Shown in pieces: positions 23,266-31,720 of a stretch of DNA of 37,403 bases (the first letter of the stretch is position 1; each line of letters begins with the position of its first letter). The DNA is from Actinomycetota bacterium (GTDB lineage Bacteria; Actinomycetota; Acidimicrobiia; Acidimicrobiales; Ilumatobacteraceae), in contig VFZC01000024.1 in NCBI GenBank assembly GCA_016871355.1, forward strand, positions 1 through 37,403, read 5' to 3'. A program made the translations under genes and the position numbers. The notes under the pieces were generated by a model. The model had not been told where the DNA came from. It was given only the letters and a program-made list of their open reading frames with translations, and searched no databases.

Positions 23266-25512
23266 TCAGAGTTTTCTGAGGGGGGCCCAGGCGAGAAGCA
23301 GGTGTTTCGTACCCTTCCCGCCGAAGTTCACGACGGCTTCGGCCTTGTCGCCGGCACCGGTGATGTCGATGATGATGCCTTCGCCGAACGCCGAGTGCTC
23401 GACCCGATCGCCGATGCGCAGACCGAGCGTGTGCGAGTTGGTGGGTTCGATGGTGGCCGACCCGCGACCAGCGGCCAGGGCCTGATCGACAATGCGCTCG
23501 CGGCGCTCGTGCGCGGCTTGCCGATCGTCGTCGTCGATGTCGAACGAACTCACGGAACGACGCGAACCTCCGAACGCATCGCGCGACGAGCGATGCGTGG
23601 GCACGTTGCCTTCGTTCTCCACGAGTTCGGCCGGAATCTCCTCGAGGAACCGCGACGGCGGGTTGTATTGCGTGGTGCCGAACTGCTGACGCGACCACGC
23701 GTGGCAGAGGTAGAGCTTCTCCTGAGCGCGGGTGATGCCCACGTACGCGAGGCGGCGCTCTTCTTCGAGCTCGTCGGGGTCGGTGAGTGCGCGCACGTGC
23801 GGGAAGAGTCCCTCCTCCACGCCCACGATGAACACGACCGGGAACTCGAGCCCTTTGGCCGAGTGGATGGTCATCAACACGACCTTGTCGTCGTCGTTGA
23901 GCTGATCGGTGTCGGCCACCAGCGCGACTTGTTCGAGAAACTCGTCGACGCGCGCGAACTCGCGGGCCGAGCCCACCAATTCGGCCAGGTTGTCGAGACG
24001 CCCATCGGATTCGACCGACGACTCGGCTTCGAGTTCGGCCAGATAACCCGACTTGTCGACGAGGAACTGCAGCAGATCGCCCGGGCCGCTTTCGTAGTGG
24101 CTCCCGGCCTCGTCGATGAGCGCGAGGAACTCGGTGATCCCCTTGCGAGCGGCCCCGGTGACTCCGGCTTCGGTCGACTGACGCAGGGCGTCGATGAACG
24201 GAACGCCGAGTTGGGCGGCCAGCGCGTCGATCCGCGCGACCGAGGTGTCGCCGATACCGCGCTTGGGCACGTTGAGCACGCGCTTCACGTTCACTTCGTC
24301 GAGCGGGTTGTGCACCACGCGCAGATACGCGATGGCGTCCCTCACCTCGCGGCGGTCGTAGAAGCGCGTACCACCGAGCACCTTGTACGGAACACCGAAA
24401 CGCATGAGCGCTTCTTCCACCGCGCGGCTCTGCGGGTTGGTTCGATAGAAGACGGCCATCGAACGCCAGGGCCGACCGTTGTTGTGCAGGCGATCGATGG
24501 AGCGCGCGACGAAATTGGCTTCGTCACCCTCGTCGTCGGCATGGAAGCGGACGATCTTGTCGCCGGCACCGGCGTTGGTCCAGAGATCCTTGGGCTTGCG
24601 CGCCACGTTCTGCGCGATCACTGAGTTGGCGGCGTCGAGGATGTTCTGGGTGCTGCGGTAGTTCTGATTGAGCACGACCACCGACACGTCGGGAAACGCG
24701 TCCTGGAACTGGAGGATGTTGCGATAGTCGGCGCCGCGGAACTTGTAGATCGACTGATCGGTGTCGCCCACCACGCACACGTTGTGATGCTGCGCGCCGA
24801 GCATGAGAATCATCTCGTTCTGCGCGACGTTGGTGTCCTGGAACTCGTCGACCAAGATGTACTTGAACTTGCGCTGATACTCGGCCAACACATCGGGGTG
24901 ATTGCGCAGCAGGACGACCGTGTTCACGAGCAGATCGTCGAAGTCCATCGCCCCGGCCTTGAGGAGGCGGTTCTGGTATTCGGCGTAGATGTCGGCGTGC
25001 TTGCGGTCGATCATGCTGCCGGCCCGCTCGGCCGCCTGGGCCGGCGAGAGCAGTTCGTTCTTCCAGTTGGAGATGGCGGCGTGAACTCCGCGGGGCGTGA
25101 AGCGCTTCTGGTCGAAACCCATGTCGCGGATCACGTAGCCATTGAGGCGCTGGGCGTCGGCCTGGTCGTAGATGCTGAAGTTCTTCGGATACCCGATGCG
25201 TTCGGCGTGCACGCGCAACATGCGAACGCACGCCGAGTGGAACGTGGAGATCCACATCGAGTTGGCGATGGGGCCGACGAGGGCCTCGATGCGGTGCTTC
25301 ATTTCGCCGGCGGCCTTGTTGGTGAAGGTGATGGCGAGGATGGCCGACGGGTGCACGCCGTGGTGCTCGATGAGATGCGCGATGCGGTTGGTGAGAACGC
25401 GGGTCTTGCCCGAACCGGCGCCAGCGACCACGAGGAGTGGACCGTCGACGTGCTCGACCGCATCCCTCTGCATCGGATTCAGGGTTGGGATGGGCGAAGA
25501 AGAATCGGTCAT
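23266..25512 (-). CDS. pcrA: ATP-dependent DNA helicase PcrA/UvrD
   Basis: A 748-residue superfamily 1A helicase that unwinds DNA 3' to 5' in repair and replication restart. Motifs in order are Q-motif LNPMQRDAV; Walker A AGAGSGKT (30-37); TFTNKAA; Walker B VDEFQDTN (~222); GDTDQSIYKFRGA; LNQNYRST; motif V-VI region MTIHSAKGLEFP and YVGITRAQEKL. The C-terminus ends with the Tudor-like PcrA tail (GDRVEHSAFGEGIII...HLLLAWAPLRKL). ATG 25512 is chosen because the helicase core starts soon after; ATGs at 25536 and 25593 would add a low-homology leader. Confidence 0.93.
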   Translation of the reverse strand: MTDSSSPIPTLNPMQRDAVEHVDGPLLVVAGAGSGKTRVLTNRIAHLIEHHGVHPSAILAITFTNKAAGEMKHRIEALVGPIANSMWISTFHSACVRMLRVHAERIGYPKNFSIYDQADAQRLNGYVIRDMGFDQKRFTPRGVHAAISNWKNELLSPAQAAERAGSMIDRKHADIYAEYQNRLLKAGAMDFDDLLVNTVVLLRNHPDVLAEYQRKFKYILVDEFQDTNVAQNEMILMLGAQHHNVCVVGDTDQSIYKFRGADYRNILQFQDAFPDVSVVVLNQNYRSTQNILDAANSVIAQNVARKPKDLWTNAGAGDKIVRFHADDEGDEANFVARSIDRLHNNGRPWRSMAVFYRTNPQSRAVEEALMRFGVPYKVLGGTRFYDRREVRDAIAYLRVVHNPLDEVNVKRVLNVPKRGIGDTSVARIDALAAQLGVPFIDALRQSTEAGVTGAARKGITEFLALIDEAGSHYESGPGDLLQFLVDKSGYLAELEAESSVESDGRLDNLAELVGSAREFARVDEFLEQVALVADTDQLNDDDKVVLMTIHSAKGLEFPVVFIVGVEEGLFPHVRALTDPDELEEERRLAYVGITRAQEKLYLCHAWSRQQFGTTQYNPPSRFLEEIPAELVENEGNVPTHRSSRDAFGGSRRSVSSFDIDDDDRQAAHERRERIVDQALAAGRGSATIEPTNSHTLGLRIGDRVEHSAFGEGIIIDITGAGDKAEAVVNFGGKGTKHLLLAWAPLRKL

Positions 25513-25599
25513 GGTCGTCGTTCCGGGAAACGCCATGTTAGAGAGTGGGTGCGCGGAGGAAGAGCCACTGCTCAGCAGCGGCGAGCCCCACACGCGGCA

Positions 25600-25639
25600 C
25601 GGGCCGGACCGCGGGCCTCTCAGCCAACGATCCGGCCCG
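25600..25639 (-). terminator. Possible terminator hairpin after the chimeric regulator gene
   Basis: Nine-base arms CGGGCCGGA (25600-25608) and TCCGGCCCG (25631-25639) are perfect complements around a 22-base loop. The site begins ~30 bases downstream of the stop at 25671 on the minus strand and lies upstream of pcrA. The loop is long and there is no T-run, so the call is tentative. Nothing else is recognised in the 158-base gap 25513-25670. Confidence 0.4.
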
Positions 25640-25670
25640 GCGGGCGGAAACCGTATGAATTCGGGTGTGA

Positions 25671-26561
25671 TCAGTTACCGGTGGGCGCGGTCGGCTGGGT
25701 GGGCCGAACACCATTCACCAGATCGGTGATGCGCTGACGCAGCGTTGCCGTCGCATCGGCCACCATCGCATCGATCACGCTGTTCACCGAGACGCCGTTG
25801 GCCTGGGCCACCTGAGCGATCGTCTGACCACTCTTCAACGCGGTCTTCAGATCGGCCACGCTGATACCGATCACTTCAGCAGCCTTGGCGAGCCCTTCGG
25901 CGCGCGGGCCGCGCTGATGTGTCGAGTGATCGTGGTCATCGCTGCCCGTGCCCTCAGCCGGACGAGCGGCCCGCAGGGCCGCTGCCACCGCATCGGCCTT
26001 GGCCTGTGTGATGGTTCCAGCGCTCACGAGAGCCGACAGCTTGGCCTGCGGGCCACGCGGTGCGCCTTCGGCCGGACGCGTGGTGGGTCGGGTGGTGAAT
26101 GCCGTGATGATCGCGGTGCGATCGGCCGCGGTGATGGTGCCGGCATCGACGAGCGGCTGGAGTGCGGTGTTCAACTTGGCGGTGATCTCGGCCACGTGAT
26201 CGGCGCGGTTTCCGTGATGCTGCGGCGTGATGGTGCCCGACTCGCTGTCGGCGCCGGCATCGAGACCGGCCACGCGATCACTCGTCTCGGTACGCGCCGT
26301 GAGCATGAGCACCGGAACCCGGTTCCTCTCGGCTCGCAACACGCGGCACACCGTGAGCCCGTCGACGGCCGGCATCATCACGTCGAGCACCACCACATCG
26401 GGTCGCTCGCTCTTCACGAGATCGAGCGCCTTGGCTCCATCGTTGGCCGCCACCACCGCGTAGCCCTCGAGAGTGAGTGCCCGCACCAGCGACTCGCGCA
26501 CCGACTTGTCGTCGTCGGCCACCAAGATGCGTGCGGACGACTCGACTCGATTCACGCTCAC
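25671..26561 (-). CDS. Chimera: truncated response-regulator receiver domain fused to a helical-repeat protein
   Basis: A 296-residue frame. Residues 1-105 are a textbook receiver domain: acidic pocket in ILVADDDKS (D16-D18), phosphoacceptor D60 in VVVLDVMMP, T88 in LMLTART, then VAGLDAGAD. At that point family members continue D-Y-L-V-K-P-F; here that switch lysine and any DNA-binding domain are absent. The sequence changes at ~106 to a Thr/Ala-rich helical-repeat protein (VDAGTITAADRTAIITAF, then VSAGTITQAKADAVAAAL, then IGISVADLKTALKSGQTIAQ and VAQANGVSVNSVIDAMVADA). Repeats of this kind normally follow a signal peptide in actinobacterial proteins, and none is present here. An ancestral deletion joining two genes is inferred. 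GTG 26561 has GAGGGG upstream. Confidence 0.8.
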   Translation of the reverse strand: MSVNRVESSARILVADDDKSVRESLVRALTLEGYAVVAANDGAKALDLVKSERPDVVVLDVMMPAVDGLTVCRVLRAERNRVPVLMLTARTETSDRVAGLDAGADSESGTITPQHHGNRADHVAEITAKLNTALQPLVDAGTITAADRTAIITAFTTRPTTRPAEGAPRGPQAKLSALVSAGTITQAKADAVAAALRAARPAEGTGSDDHDHSTHQRGPRAEGLAKAAEVIGISVADLKTALKSGQTIAQVAQANGVSVNSVIDAMVADATATLRQRITDLVNGVRPTQPTAPTGN

Positions 26562-26610
26562 AGTCTGCCCCTCGCGGGTAAGAAGTCGTTGAGAATGCCG
26601 ATTCAGTAGC

Positions 26611-27876
26611 GTGACGCGAGTGCCGCCGGCCCTCCGCGCTCCCCTTCACCTGATCGGCATCACGGCCCTGGCCGTGATGGTGGGCGCTGTATCGGGTCTG
26701 GGTTCGTGGGCGCTCTTCGAGGCGCTCGACGCCGCCACGTCCACCCGACTCGACGCCGACTGGCTCGTGTGGCCTCTCCCCGTCGCGGCCTTCGCACTCG
26801 GAGCCGCGTACCACTACGTCGGTGCCGACGCGAACAAGGGCACCTCGCTCGTGATCACCGAGTCACTCGCGCCATCGGACGACGGCACCGAGCGCGCCCC
26901 GCACGTGCCCGCGCGCATGGCCCCGATGATTTTCAGCGCCACCTACATCGCTCAACTCACCGGTGCGTCGGTGGGTCGTGAAGGGGCCGCGCTGCAAGTC
27001 GCCGGCTCGATGGTGTCGACCCTTCTGAAGCCGTTCCGTCTGCCCGCGCACGAACTGCGACTCATGCTGATCGCTGCCATGGCCGGAGCGTTCGGCGGTG
27101 CGTTCGGTGTTCCGGTTGCCGGGGCCATCTTCGCGCTCGAAGTTCAGCGCACCGGACGCATTCGTTACGAAGCACTCGCACCGGCGCTCGCTGCTTCGGT
27201 CACGGCCGACTACGTGGTGGAGGGTCTCGGTCGATCGACTCCGATCATCGCTCTGCCCGTCGATCTCGACGTGGCCGTCGTGTTGAAGCTCGTGGTCGTT
27301 GGTGTGCTGGCCGGCTTGGCGGCACGGGCATTCATCGTGTCGTTGCACGCGATCAAGAGCGCGTCGCGTCGACTCGTGGTGTGGGCACCGGCCCGGCCCG
27401 TGATCGGCGCCGTCACCACCCTCGCGCTCATGGGGTTGTTCGGTCGCGACTACCTCGGCCTGTCGCTACCGCTCGTCGACAGTGCACTCAGCGGTATCGC
27501 CGCCGACTGGTGGGAACCGGTGCTCAAAATCGTGTTCACGGTGGTTGCTCTCGGTTCGGGAATTCCCGGCGGCGAAGTGACGCCGTTGTTCGTGGTCGGC
27601 GCCACGCTCGGCTCCACTCTCGCCGAACCATTGTCGCTCGATCCGCGCCTGGCCGCAGCGGCCACCCTGGCCGCCGTGTTCGGCGCCGCATCCAACACAC
27701 CCATCGCCTGCGCGATTCTGGCCGTCGAACTCTTCGGGGGCGGACTCGCGGTTCCGGCCGCCGTGGTGTGCATCGTGGCCTACGCGGTGTCACCCGAGCG
27801 CGGCATCTACGACGGTCAACGCACTGGCGCTACGAAAGACCTCCGGGCCAGCGCACCACGACGACCTCGCTCATGA
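26611..27876 (+). CDS. ClC-family chloride/fluoride channel or antiporter
   Basis: A 421-residue membrane protein of the ClC fold. It has the gating-glutamate motif GREGA (122-126, E124), the GVPVAGAIFALE helix, and GGEVTPLF near residue 320 where chloride-type members have G-x-F-x-P. At the first anion motif, where GSGIP is usual, it reads GTSLV (77-81). These differences resemble the EriC-like / CLC-F branch (fluoride-proton antiporters) more than classic chloride transporters, but specificity is not proven. No CBS domains. It starts with GTG, divergent from the chimeric regulator. The last 47 bases overlap the convergent methyltransferase gene. Confidence 0.85.
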   Translation: MTRVPPALRAPLHLIGITALAVMVGAVSGLGSWALFEALDAATSTRLDADWLVWPLPVAAFALGAAYHYVGADANKGTSLVITESLAPSDDGTERAPHVPARMAPMIFSATYIAQLTGASVGREGAALQVAGSMVSTLLKPFRLPAHELRLMLIAAMAGAFGGAFGVPVAGAIFALEVQRTGRIRYEALAPALAASVTADYVVEGLGRSTPIIALPVDLDVAVVLKLVVVGVLAGLAARAFIVSLHAIKSASRRLVVWAPARPVIGAVTTLALMGLFGRDYLGLSLPLVDSALSGIAADWWEPVLKIVFTVVALGSGIPGGEVTPLFVVGATLGSTLAEPLSLDPRLAAAATLAAVFGAASNTPIACAILAVELFGGGLAVPAAVVCIVAYAVSPERGIYDGQRTGATKDLRASAPRRPRS

Positions 27877-28690
27877 ACGCCGGCGGATGATCGCGGATCC
27901 ACGCTTCGATCTCCGGCAAGCGCGCTTCGGGTAGACACAAACGTCGGCGCGCCGATTGCGCGAGCTGGGACGGCTGGGCGGCATGACGACTCAAGGGTGG
28001 ACGCGGAACCTCCACTACTTCGGGTTCGATACCGAGCGCGCGCACCACGGCCACGAAGTCGTCGGACGTGGGCCCGTCGGGCCGCTTCAGATTCCAGAAG
28101 TGGAGCCAACCTTCGTTCCAGGCCGACTGCGGATGACGCTTCGGGAGAACCACCACCACACCGAGCGTGGCTGCCGCCGTGAGCGCCACCACGAACGCCT
28201 CGATGTTCTGCACGTTGTAGACGACGTGATGACACACCACCACATCGCGTGGTGCGAGTGGTGCGCCGTGCACTTCGGCTTCGATCGCGGCATCGGGCCA
28301 CTTGCCCTGAATCTCGGCGTGAGCGACGCCGATTTCGTCGCAAGCCGTCGCGAACTTGGCGAGCATGGCCGGGTTCTCGTCGACACCAGTGATGTGCGTG
28401 GCGCGCGGCGCGAGCGGAACCGAACTGCGCCCACCACCACAGCCGACGTCCATGACCGAACCGCCGTCGATCGGCAACAGTTCACGCGCCATCTCGAAGA
28501 TGGGGCTGGCCGGATCGACCGTGTCGTCCATGGCGAAGGTGGCCGGGTCGTGCGCCCAGGGCGGAACTTCGGCTTGCGCAAGAATGTGCTCGGGCACACC
28601 CCAACCGTGCAACTGTTCGGCCCAGTGTCGACCAGCCTCGGTGAGGAACCCGTCGTCGGCCGACGGTGACGAAACGTCGTCGTGAGTCAT
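27830..28690 (-). CDS. Class I SAM-dependent methyltransferase
   Basis: A 286-residue protein. It has SAM motif I VMDVGCGGGRSS (79-90), the acidic residue ending the second strand in ITGVDENPAM, and motif IV in DVVVCHHVVYNV. The N-terminal ~70 residues are helical. The acceptor substrate is unknown. The P450 gene ends one base before this ATG, and ferredoxin and P450 precede it in the same direction, so all three probably form one transcript. Confidence 0.8.
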   Translation of the reverse strand: MTHDDVSSPSADDGFLTEAGRHWAEQLHGWGVPEHILAQAEVPPWAHDPATFAMDDTVDPASPIFEMARELLPIDGGSVMDVGCGGGRSSVPLAPRATHITGVDENPAMLAKFATACDEIGVAHAEIQGKWPDAAIEAEVHGAPLAPRDVVVCHHVVYNVQNIEAFVVALTAAATLGVVVVLPKRHPQSAWNEGWLHFWNLKRPDGPTSDDFVAVVRALGIEPEVVEVPRPPLSRHAAQPSQLAQSARRRLCLPEARLPEIEAWIRDHPPAFMSEVVVVRWPGGLS

Positions 28691-29923
28691 CTACGCGATG
28701 CGAACGGGCAGTGCACGCGGACCGCGGATCTGACCCACGCTCCACACGACTCCCTCTTCACCGTGCGCCAACTCGAAATCGGGGAAGCGCTTGATGAACT
28801 CCTCCACCGCCACGCGCAGTTCGAGGCGCGCGAGGTTCGATCCGAGGCAGCGGTGAATGCCGAGGCCGAACGCGGAGTGTCGATTCTCGGCGCGATCGAT
28901 GAGCACCCTGTCGGCGTCGGGGAACTCGGCCGGATCGAGATTGGCGGCCGGGAACGGCAGCAACACCCACTCGTCCTTCTTCATCGGGCAGCCGTGGAAG
29001 TCGTGATCCTTCGCCACCAGGCGGGCCATGGTGACGGGCGCGTACGCGCGCAGGAACTCTTCGATGGCCGTGGGCATGAGCGACGGATCGCTCGCGAGTC
29101 GACGGCGATCGTCGGCGTGCGTGGCGAGGTGCCACAGGCTCGAACCGATGGCACTCCAGGTGGTGTCGATGCCGGCCACGAGGAGCAGCAGGATGAACCC
29201 ACCCACCAACTCGTGCGGGATCTTTTCGCCGAATAGTTCGACGTCGAGCAGGTAACCCGCGAGGTCGTCGCGCGGGTTCGCGATGTGATCGTCGATCTGC
29301 GCCTTGACGTAGGCGTCGATGCGTTCGAACGCGCTGATGCGATCCTGCGGATCGAGATTGATGTTCTCGAGCAAGTCGTGCACGAACTCGCGGAACAGGT
29401 CTTGATCTTCGAGCGGGAAGCCGAGCATGCGCGCGATCACGTTGACCGGAATATGCTGCGCGTACTGAATGGCGGCGTCGACGGTGAGGCCGATTTTCGC
29501 TTCGGCTTCCATCTCGTCGAGCAATTCGTTGCAGAGCCGACGGATCTCGGGCTCCCATTCGGCGATCTTCTTCGGCGAGAACGGCGGCAGAACGACGCGA
29601 CGCGCTTCGTGATGGAAGGGCGGGTCGCTCGTGATGGGCGGGGCACCACCGATGGGCGCCGGATCGAGCGGGATCTCGGTGCTCACGACCACGGCGCGGC
29701 TGGTGAAGTTCTCGGTGTCGTAGGCGATCTCGCGCACGAGTTCGTGCGTGACGGGCAACCAGGTTCCGCCGTAACGCTCGGAGTGGGCGACCGGGCACTT
29801 GTCGCGCAGTTCGGCCCAGATGGCATGCGCGTGCCGGTTGTATTGCGGATCACCGTGATCGAAGTCGGTCACCCAATCGGTGACCGGACCGTAGATCGAC
29901 TTGGGGGCGTCGTATCCGGTCAT
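28691..29923 (-). CDS. Cytochrome P450
   Basis: A 410-residue soluble bacterial P450. The I-helix oxygen motif is AGIDTT (~250), the K-helix ExxR is in EEFLRAY, and the heme-thiolate loop is FGLGIHRCLG with the cysteine near 358. Length and motifs fit a class I enzyme using ferredoxin. The ferredoxin gene lies one base upstream. Typical roles are hydroxylation of steroids, fatty acids or terpenoids; the substrate cannot be assigned. Confidence 0.92.
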   Translation of the reverse strand: MTGYDAPKSIYGPVTDWVTDFDHGDPQYNRHAHAIWAELRDKCPVAHSERYGGTWLPVTHELVREIAYDTENFTSRAVVVSTEIPLDPAPIGGAPPITSDPPFHHEARRVVLPPFSPKKIAEWEPEIRRLCNELLDEMEAEAKIGLTVDAAIQYAQHIPVNVIARMLGFPLEDQDLFREFVHDLLENINLDPQDRISAFERIDAYVKAQIDDHIANPRDDLAGYLLDVELFGEKIPHELVGGFILLLLVAGIDTTWSAIGSSLWHLATHADDRRRLASDPSLMPTAIEEFLRAYAPVTMARLVAKDHDFHGCPMKKDEWVLLPFPAANLDPAEFPDADRVLIDRAENRHSAFGLGIHRCLGSNLARLELRVAVEEFIKRFPDFELAHGEEGVVWSVGQIRGPRALPVRIA

Positions 29924-29924
29924 G

Positions 29925-30119
29925 TCATTCCGACAGCGTGATGGCGAACTCGGGGCAGTTCGCCACGGCGAGACGAGCGCGCTCGACCAACTCGGGCGGA
30001 ACGTTGCCGTCGCCGATCACCACGGCCTGGCCGTAGTCGTCGACATCGAAGAGTTCGGGGGCCAGGGCGTAGCAGCGGTTGTGACCTTGGCACTTCTGAG
30101 CGTCCACGTGAATGCGCAT
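29925..30119 (-). CDS. 3Fe-4S ferredoxin (P450 redox partner)
   Basis: A 64-residue ferredoxin with the cluster pattern C10-x2-H-x2-C16 (CQGHNRC) and C55-P. The histidine or other non-cysteine at the second position is typical of actinobacterial 3Fe-4S ferredoxins that serve P450s. The acidic stretch ELFDVDDYG is also typical. It lies one base upstream of the P450 gene. ATG 30119 is chosen from family length; an in-frame ATG at 30152 would add 11 residues and overlap the divergent yaaA gene. Confidence 0.9.
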   Translation of the reverse strand: MRIHVDAQKCQGHNRCYALAPELFDVDDYGQAVVIGDGNVPPELVERARLAVANCPEFAITLSE

Positions 30120-30150
30120 GAGACGAGGGTAGTGGGACAAACTCTCGGTC

Positions 30151-30879
30151 ATGGCCTCGCGTCGTACTCCCCCGTTGGCGATCCTGCTCCCGCCGTCGGA
30201 GGGCAAGGCCGAGGGCGGCCACGCGCCGAGGTGGAAGACCAGCGCGGGAACGTTCGGCAAGGCCTTGGGCGCACGGCGAGCCGAGGTGGTGGCGGCCATC
30301 GACAAGGCCAAGGGTGGCGACGCCACGTTGCTCGGTGTGAACGGCAAGCACCTGGCTCGCGCGCAGGAGTCGAATCGTGCGTTGGTGGGTGCGCCCACGT
30401 TGCCGGCTCACGCTCGTTACACCGGTGTAGTGTGGGAACACTTGTCGCCGTCCACGTTGTCGGCGAGCTCGCGCACGCGCGCGGCCGATTCGATCGTGGT
30501 GGTGAGTGGACTGCTCGGTGTGGTTGGATTCGCCGACGCGGTACCCGATTACCGATTGAAGATGGGCGCGTCGCTCGCGCCGCTCGGCAAGTTGTCCACC
30601 TGGTGGCGTCCGTCGTTGTCGGATGCGCTCAACGAATGGGCCGACGGACGGTTCGTGATCGATCTGCTGCCGGGCGAACATCGCGCGGCGTGGATTCCGT
30701 CAACGGATGATTTCGCCGGAATGGTGTCGGTGTCGTTCGTGGAGAAGTCGGGCAAGGTGGCAGGGCACGATGCGAAGGCGGCCAAGGGGATGTTGGCGCG
30801 GTACTTGGTGGAGTCGAGTGGTGACGTGGAGAAGGCGCTGAGGGAGTGGAAACACCCCCGCTTCCGCCTGACGTGGTGA
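30151..30879 (+). CDS. yaaA: YaaA-family peroxide stress protein
   Basis: A 242-residue protein of the YaaA (DUF328) family. Conserved blocks are ILLPPSEGKAEGG near the N-terminus, VVSGLLGVVGFADAVPDYRLKMG in the middle, and GHDAKAAKGMLARYL near the C-terminus. In E. coli YaaA binds DNA and lowers free iron during peroxide stress; that role is known for the family, not shown here. It is divergent from the ferredoxin gene. A 55-base hairpin starts four bases after the stop. Confidence 0.87.
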   Translation: MASRRTPPLAILLPPSEGKAEGGHAPRWKTSAGTFGKALGARRAEVVAAIDKAKGGDATLLGVNGKHLARAQESNRALVGAPTLPAHARYTGVVWEHLSPSTLSASSRTRAADSIVVVSGLLGVVGFADAVPDYRLKMGASLAPLGKLSTWWRPSLSDALNEWADGRFVIDLLPGEHRAAWIPSTDDFAGMVSVSFVEKSGKVAGHDAKAAKGMLARYLVESSGDVEKALREWKHPRFRLTW

Positions 30880-30882
30880 AGC

Positions 30883-30937
30883 GAGGATCTGGTGAGGATT
30901 TTTCACCCTGAGGGTGAAAAATCCTCACCAGATCCTC
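30883..30937. repeat. 55-base perfect hairpin element, copy 2
   Basis: Two perfectly complementary 26-base arms (30883-30908 and 30912-30937) flank a three-base loop TGA. It lies between the convergent ends of yaaA and the dienelactone hydrolase gene, where a bidirectional terminator would be expected. It shares the core GATCTGGTGAGGA and the TTCACC end with copy 1 at 23194-23248. The arms differ at five positions, each with the matching change on the opposite arm. No T-run follows. Confidence 0.87.
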
Positions 30938-30943
30938 AAGTGG

Positions 30944-30979
30944 CTCGAGTTAGTGGAGTTACTCGAGTCACTCGGGTCA
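30944..30979. repeat. Four degenerate 9-base tandem repeats
   Basis: Four consecutive units, CTCGAGTTA, GTGGAGTTA, CTCGAGTCA and CTCGGGTCA, run up to and include the stop codon of the dienelactone hydrolase gene (30977-30979, minus strand). They follow the hairpin element after six bases. Function unknown; this may be slippage or debris. Confidence 0.5.
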
Positions 30980-31720
30980 GTGCAGTTTGTCCTTGAAGAA
31001 GGTGAGGACGCGCTCGACACTCGCTTCGTCGCGCTGTTCGGTGAGCACCGAGTGATCGGTCTTCTTCACCGACGGCAGTTCGATCGCCACGAACTTGTCG
31101 CCGATCAAGTCGCGCAACGTAGAAAAACGATCACCCACCAGACGATCACCGGTGTACCGCAATCCGAGCACTTCGCAACCAGCGGCCGCGCGACGCTGCA
31201 CCGCTCGCTCGTCGTCGGCCGACAAATGAAGATTGGCCGAACGCTTCTTGCCCATCGGGAACGGCAACGACGGCTGACTCAGAACCGGCGCGACCATGTG
31301 ATCGTCGATCATCATGCCGAGCGCGAATCCGCCCGAGAAGCACATACCGAGCGCACCGATGCCCTTGCCGCCCACCTCGGAATGGAGTTGCCGACCGAGC
31401 GCGCGCAAGAACGCGATGATGGGCGACGTCTTGTTCATGGCCAACGCCGAGAACTCCTTCGACACGCACACCTTGGTGAGTGACGACATCGCGTAGCCGT
31501 TCGAGAACTCCTTGCCCGGCGTGCCCACCAGGCTCGGCATCACCACGGTGAATCCGGCGTCCACCAGGTCGTTGGCGAACTTGGTGACGTTGGGCGTGAT
31601 GCCCGGAACTTCGTGCACCACGATCACGCCCGGGCCCGAGCCGCGACGATAGGTGTCGCGCGTGAAGCCCGCAGCCGTGAACGAACCCTTCTCCCAACCG
31701 GCCAGAACGTCGGTGCTCAT
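30977..31720 (-). CDS. Dienelactone hydrolase family protein
   Basis: A 247-residue alpha/beta hydrolase of the dienelactone hydrolase type. The early motif is GVIVVHEVPGITPN; the nucleophile elbow GMCFSGGFAL has a cysteine near 128. A candidate acid is in TGDRLVGD and the catalytic histidine in KTDHSVL. The substrate is unknown. ATG 31720 overlaps the phosphotransferase stop (ATGA), with a GAGGAGA ribosome binding site upstream. It ends the guaA / phosphotransferase / hydrolase transcript. Confidence 0.83.
   Translation of the reverse strand: MSTDVLAGWEKGSFTAAGFTRDTYRRGSGPGVIVVHEVPGITPNVTKFANDLVDAGFTVVMPSLVGTPGKEFSNGYAMSSLTKVCVSKEFSALAMNKTSPIIAFLRALGRQLHSEVGGKGIGALGMCFSGGFALGMMIDDHMVAPVLSQPSLPFPMGKKRSANLHLSADDERAVQRRAAAGCEVLGLRYTGDRLVGDRFSTLRDLIGDKFVAIELPSVKKTDHSVLTEQRDEASVERVLTFFKDKLH

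Noticed and set aside
24784-25737. A 317-codon plus-strand open frame opposite pcrA
   Set aside because: It lies opposite conserved helicase motifs and has composition typical of an antisense shadow.
30883-30937. Short open frames starting MKNPHQI or MKIPHQI in the hairpin arms, reading outwards
   Set aside because: Their similarity comes from the shared palindromic arm sequence. They run antisense through real genes or end without any recognisable domain.
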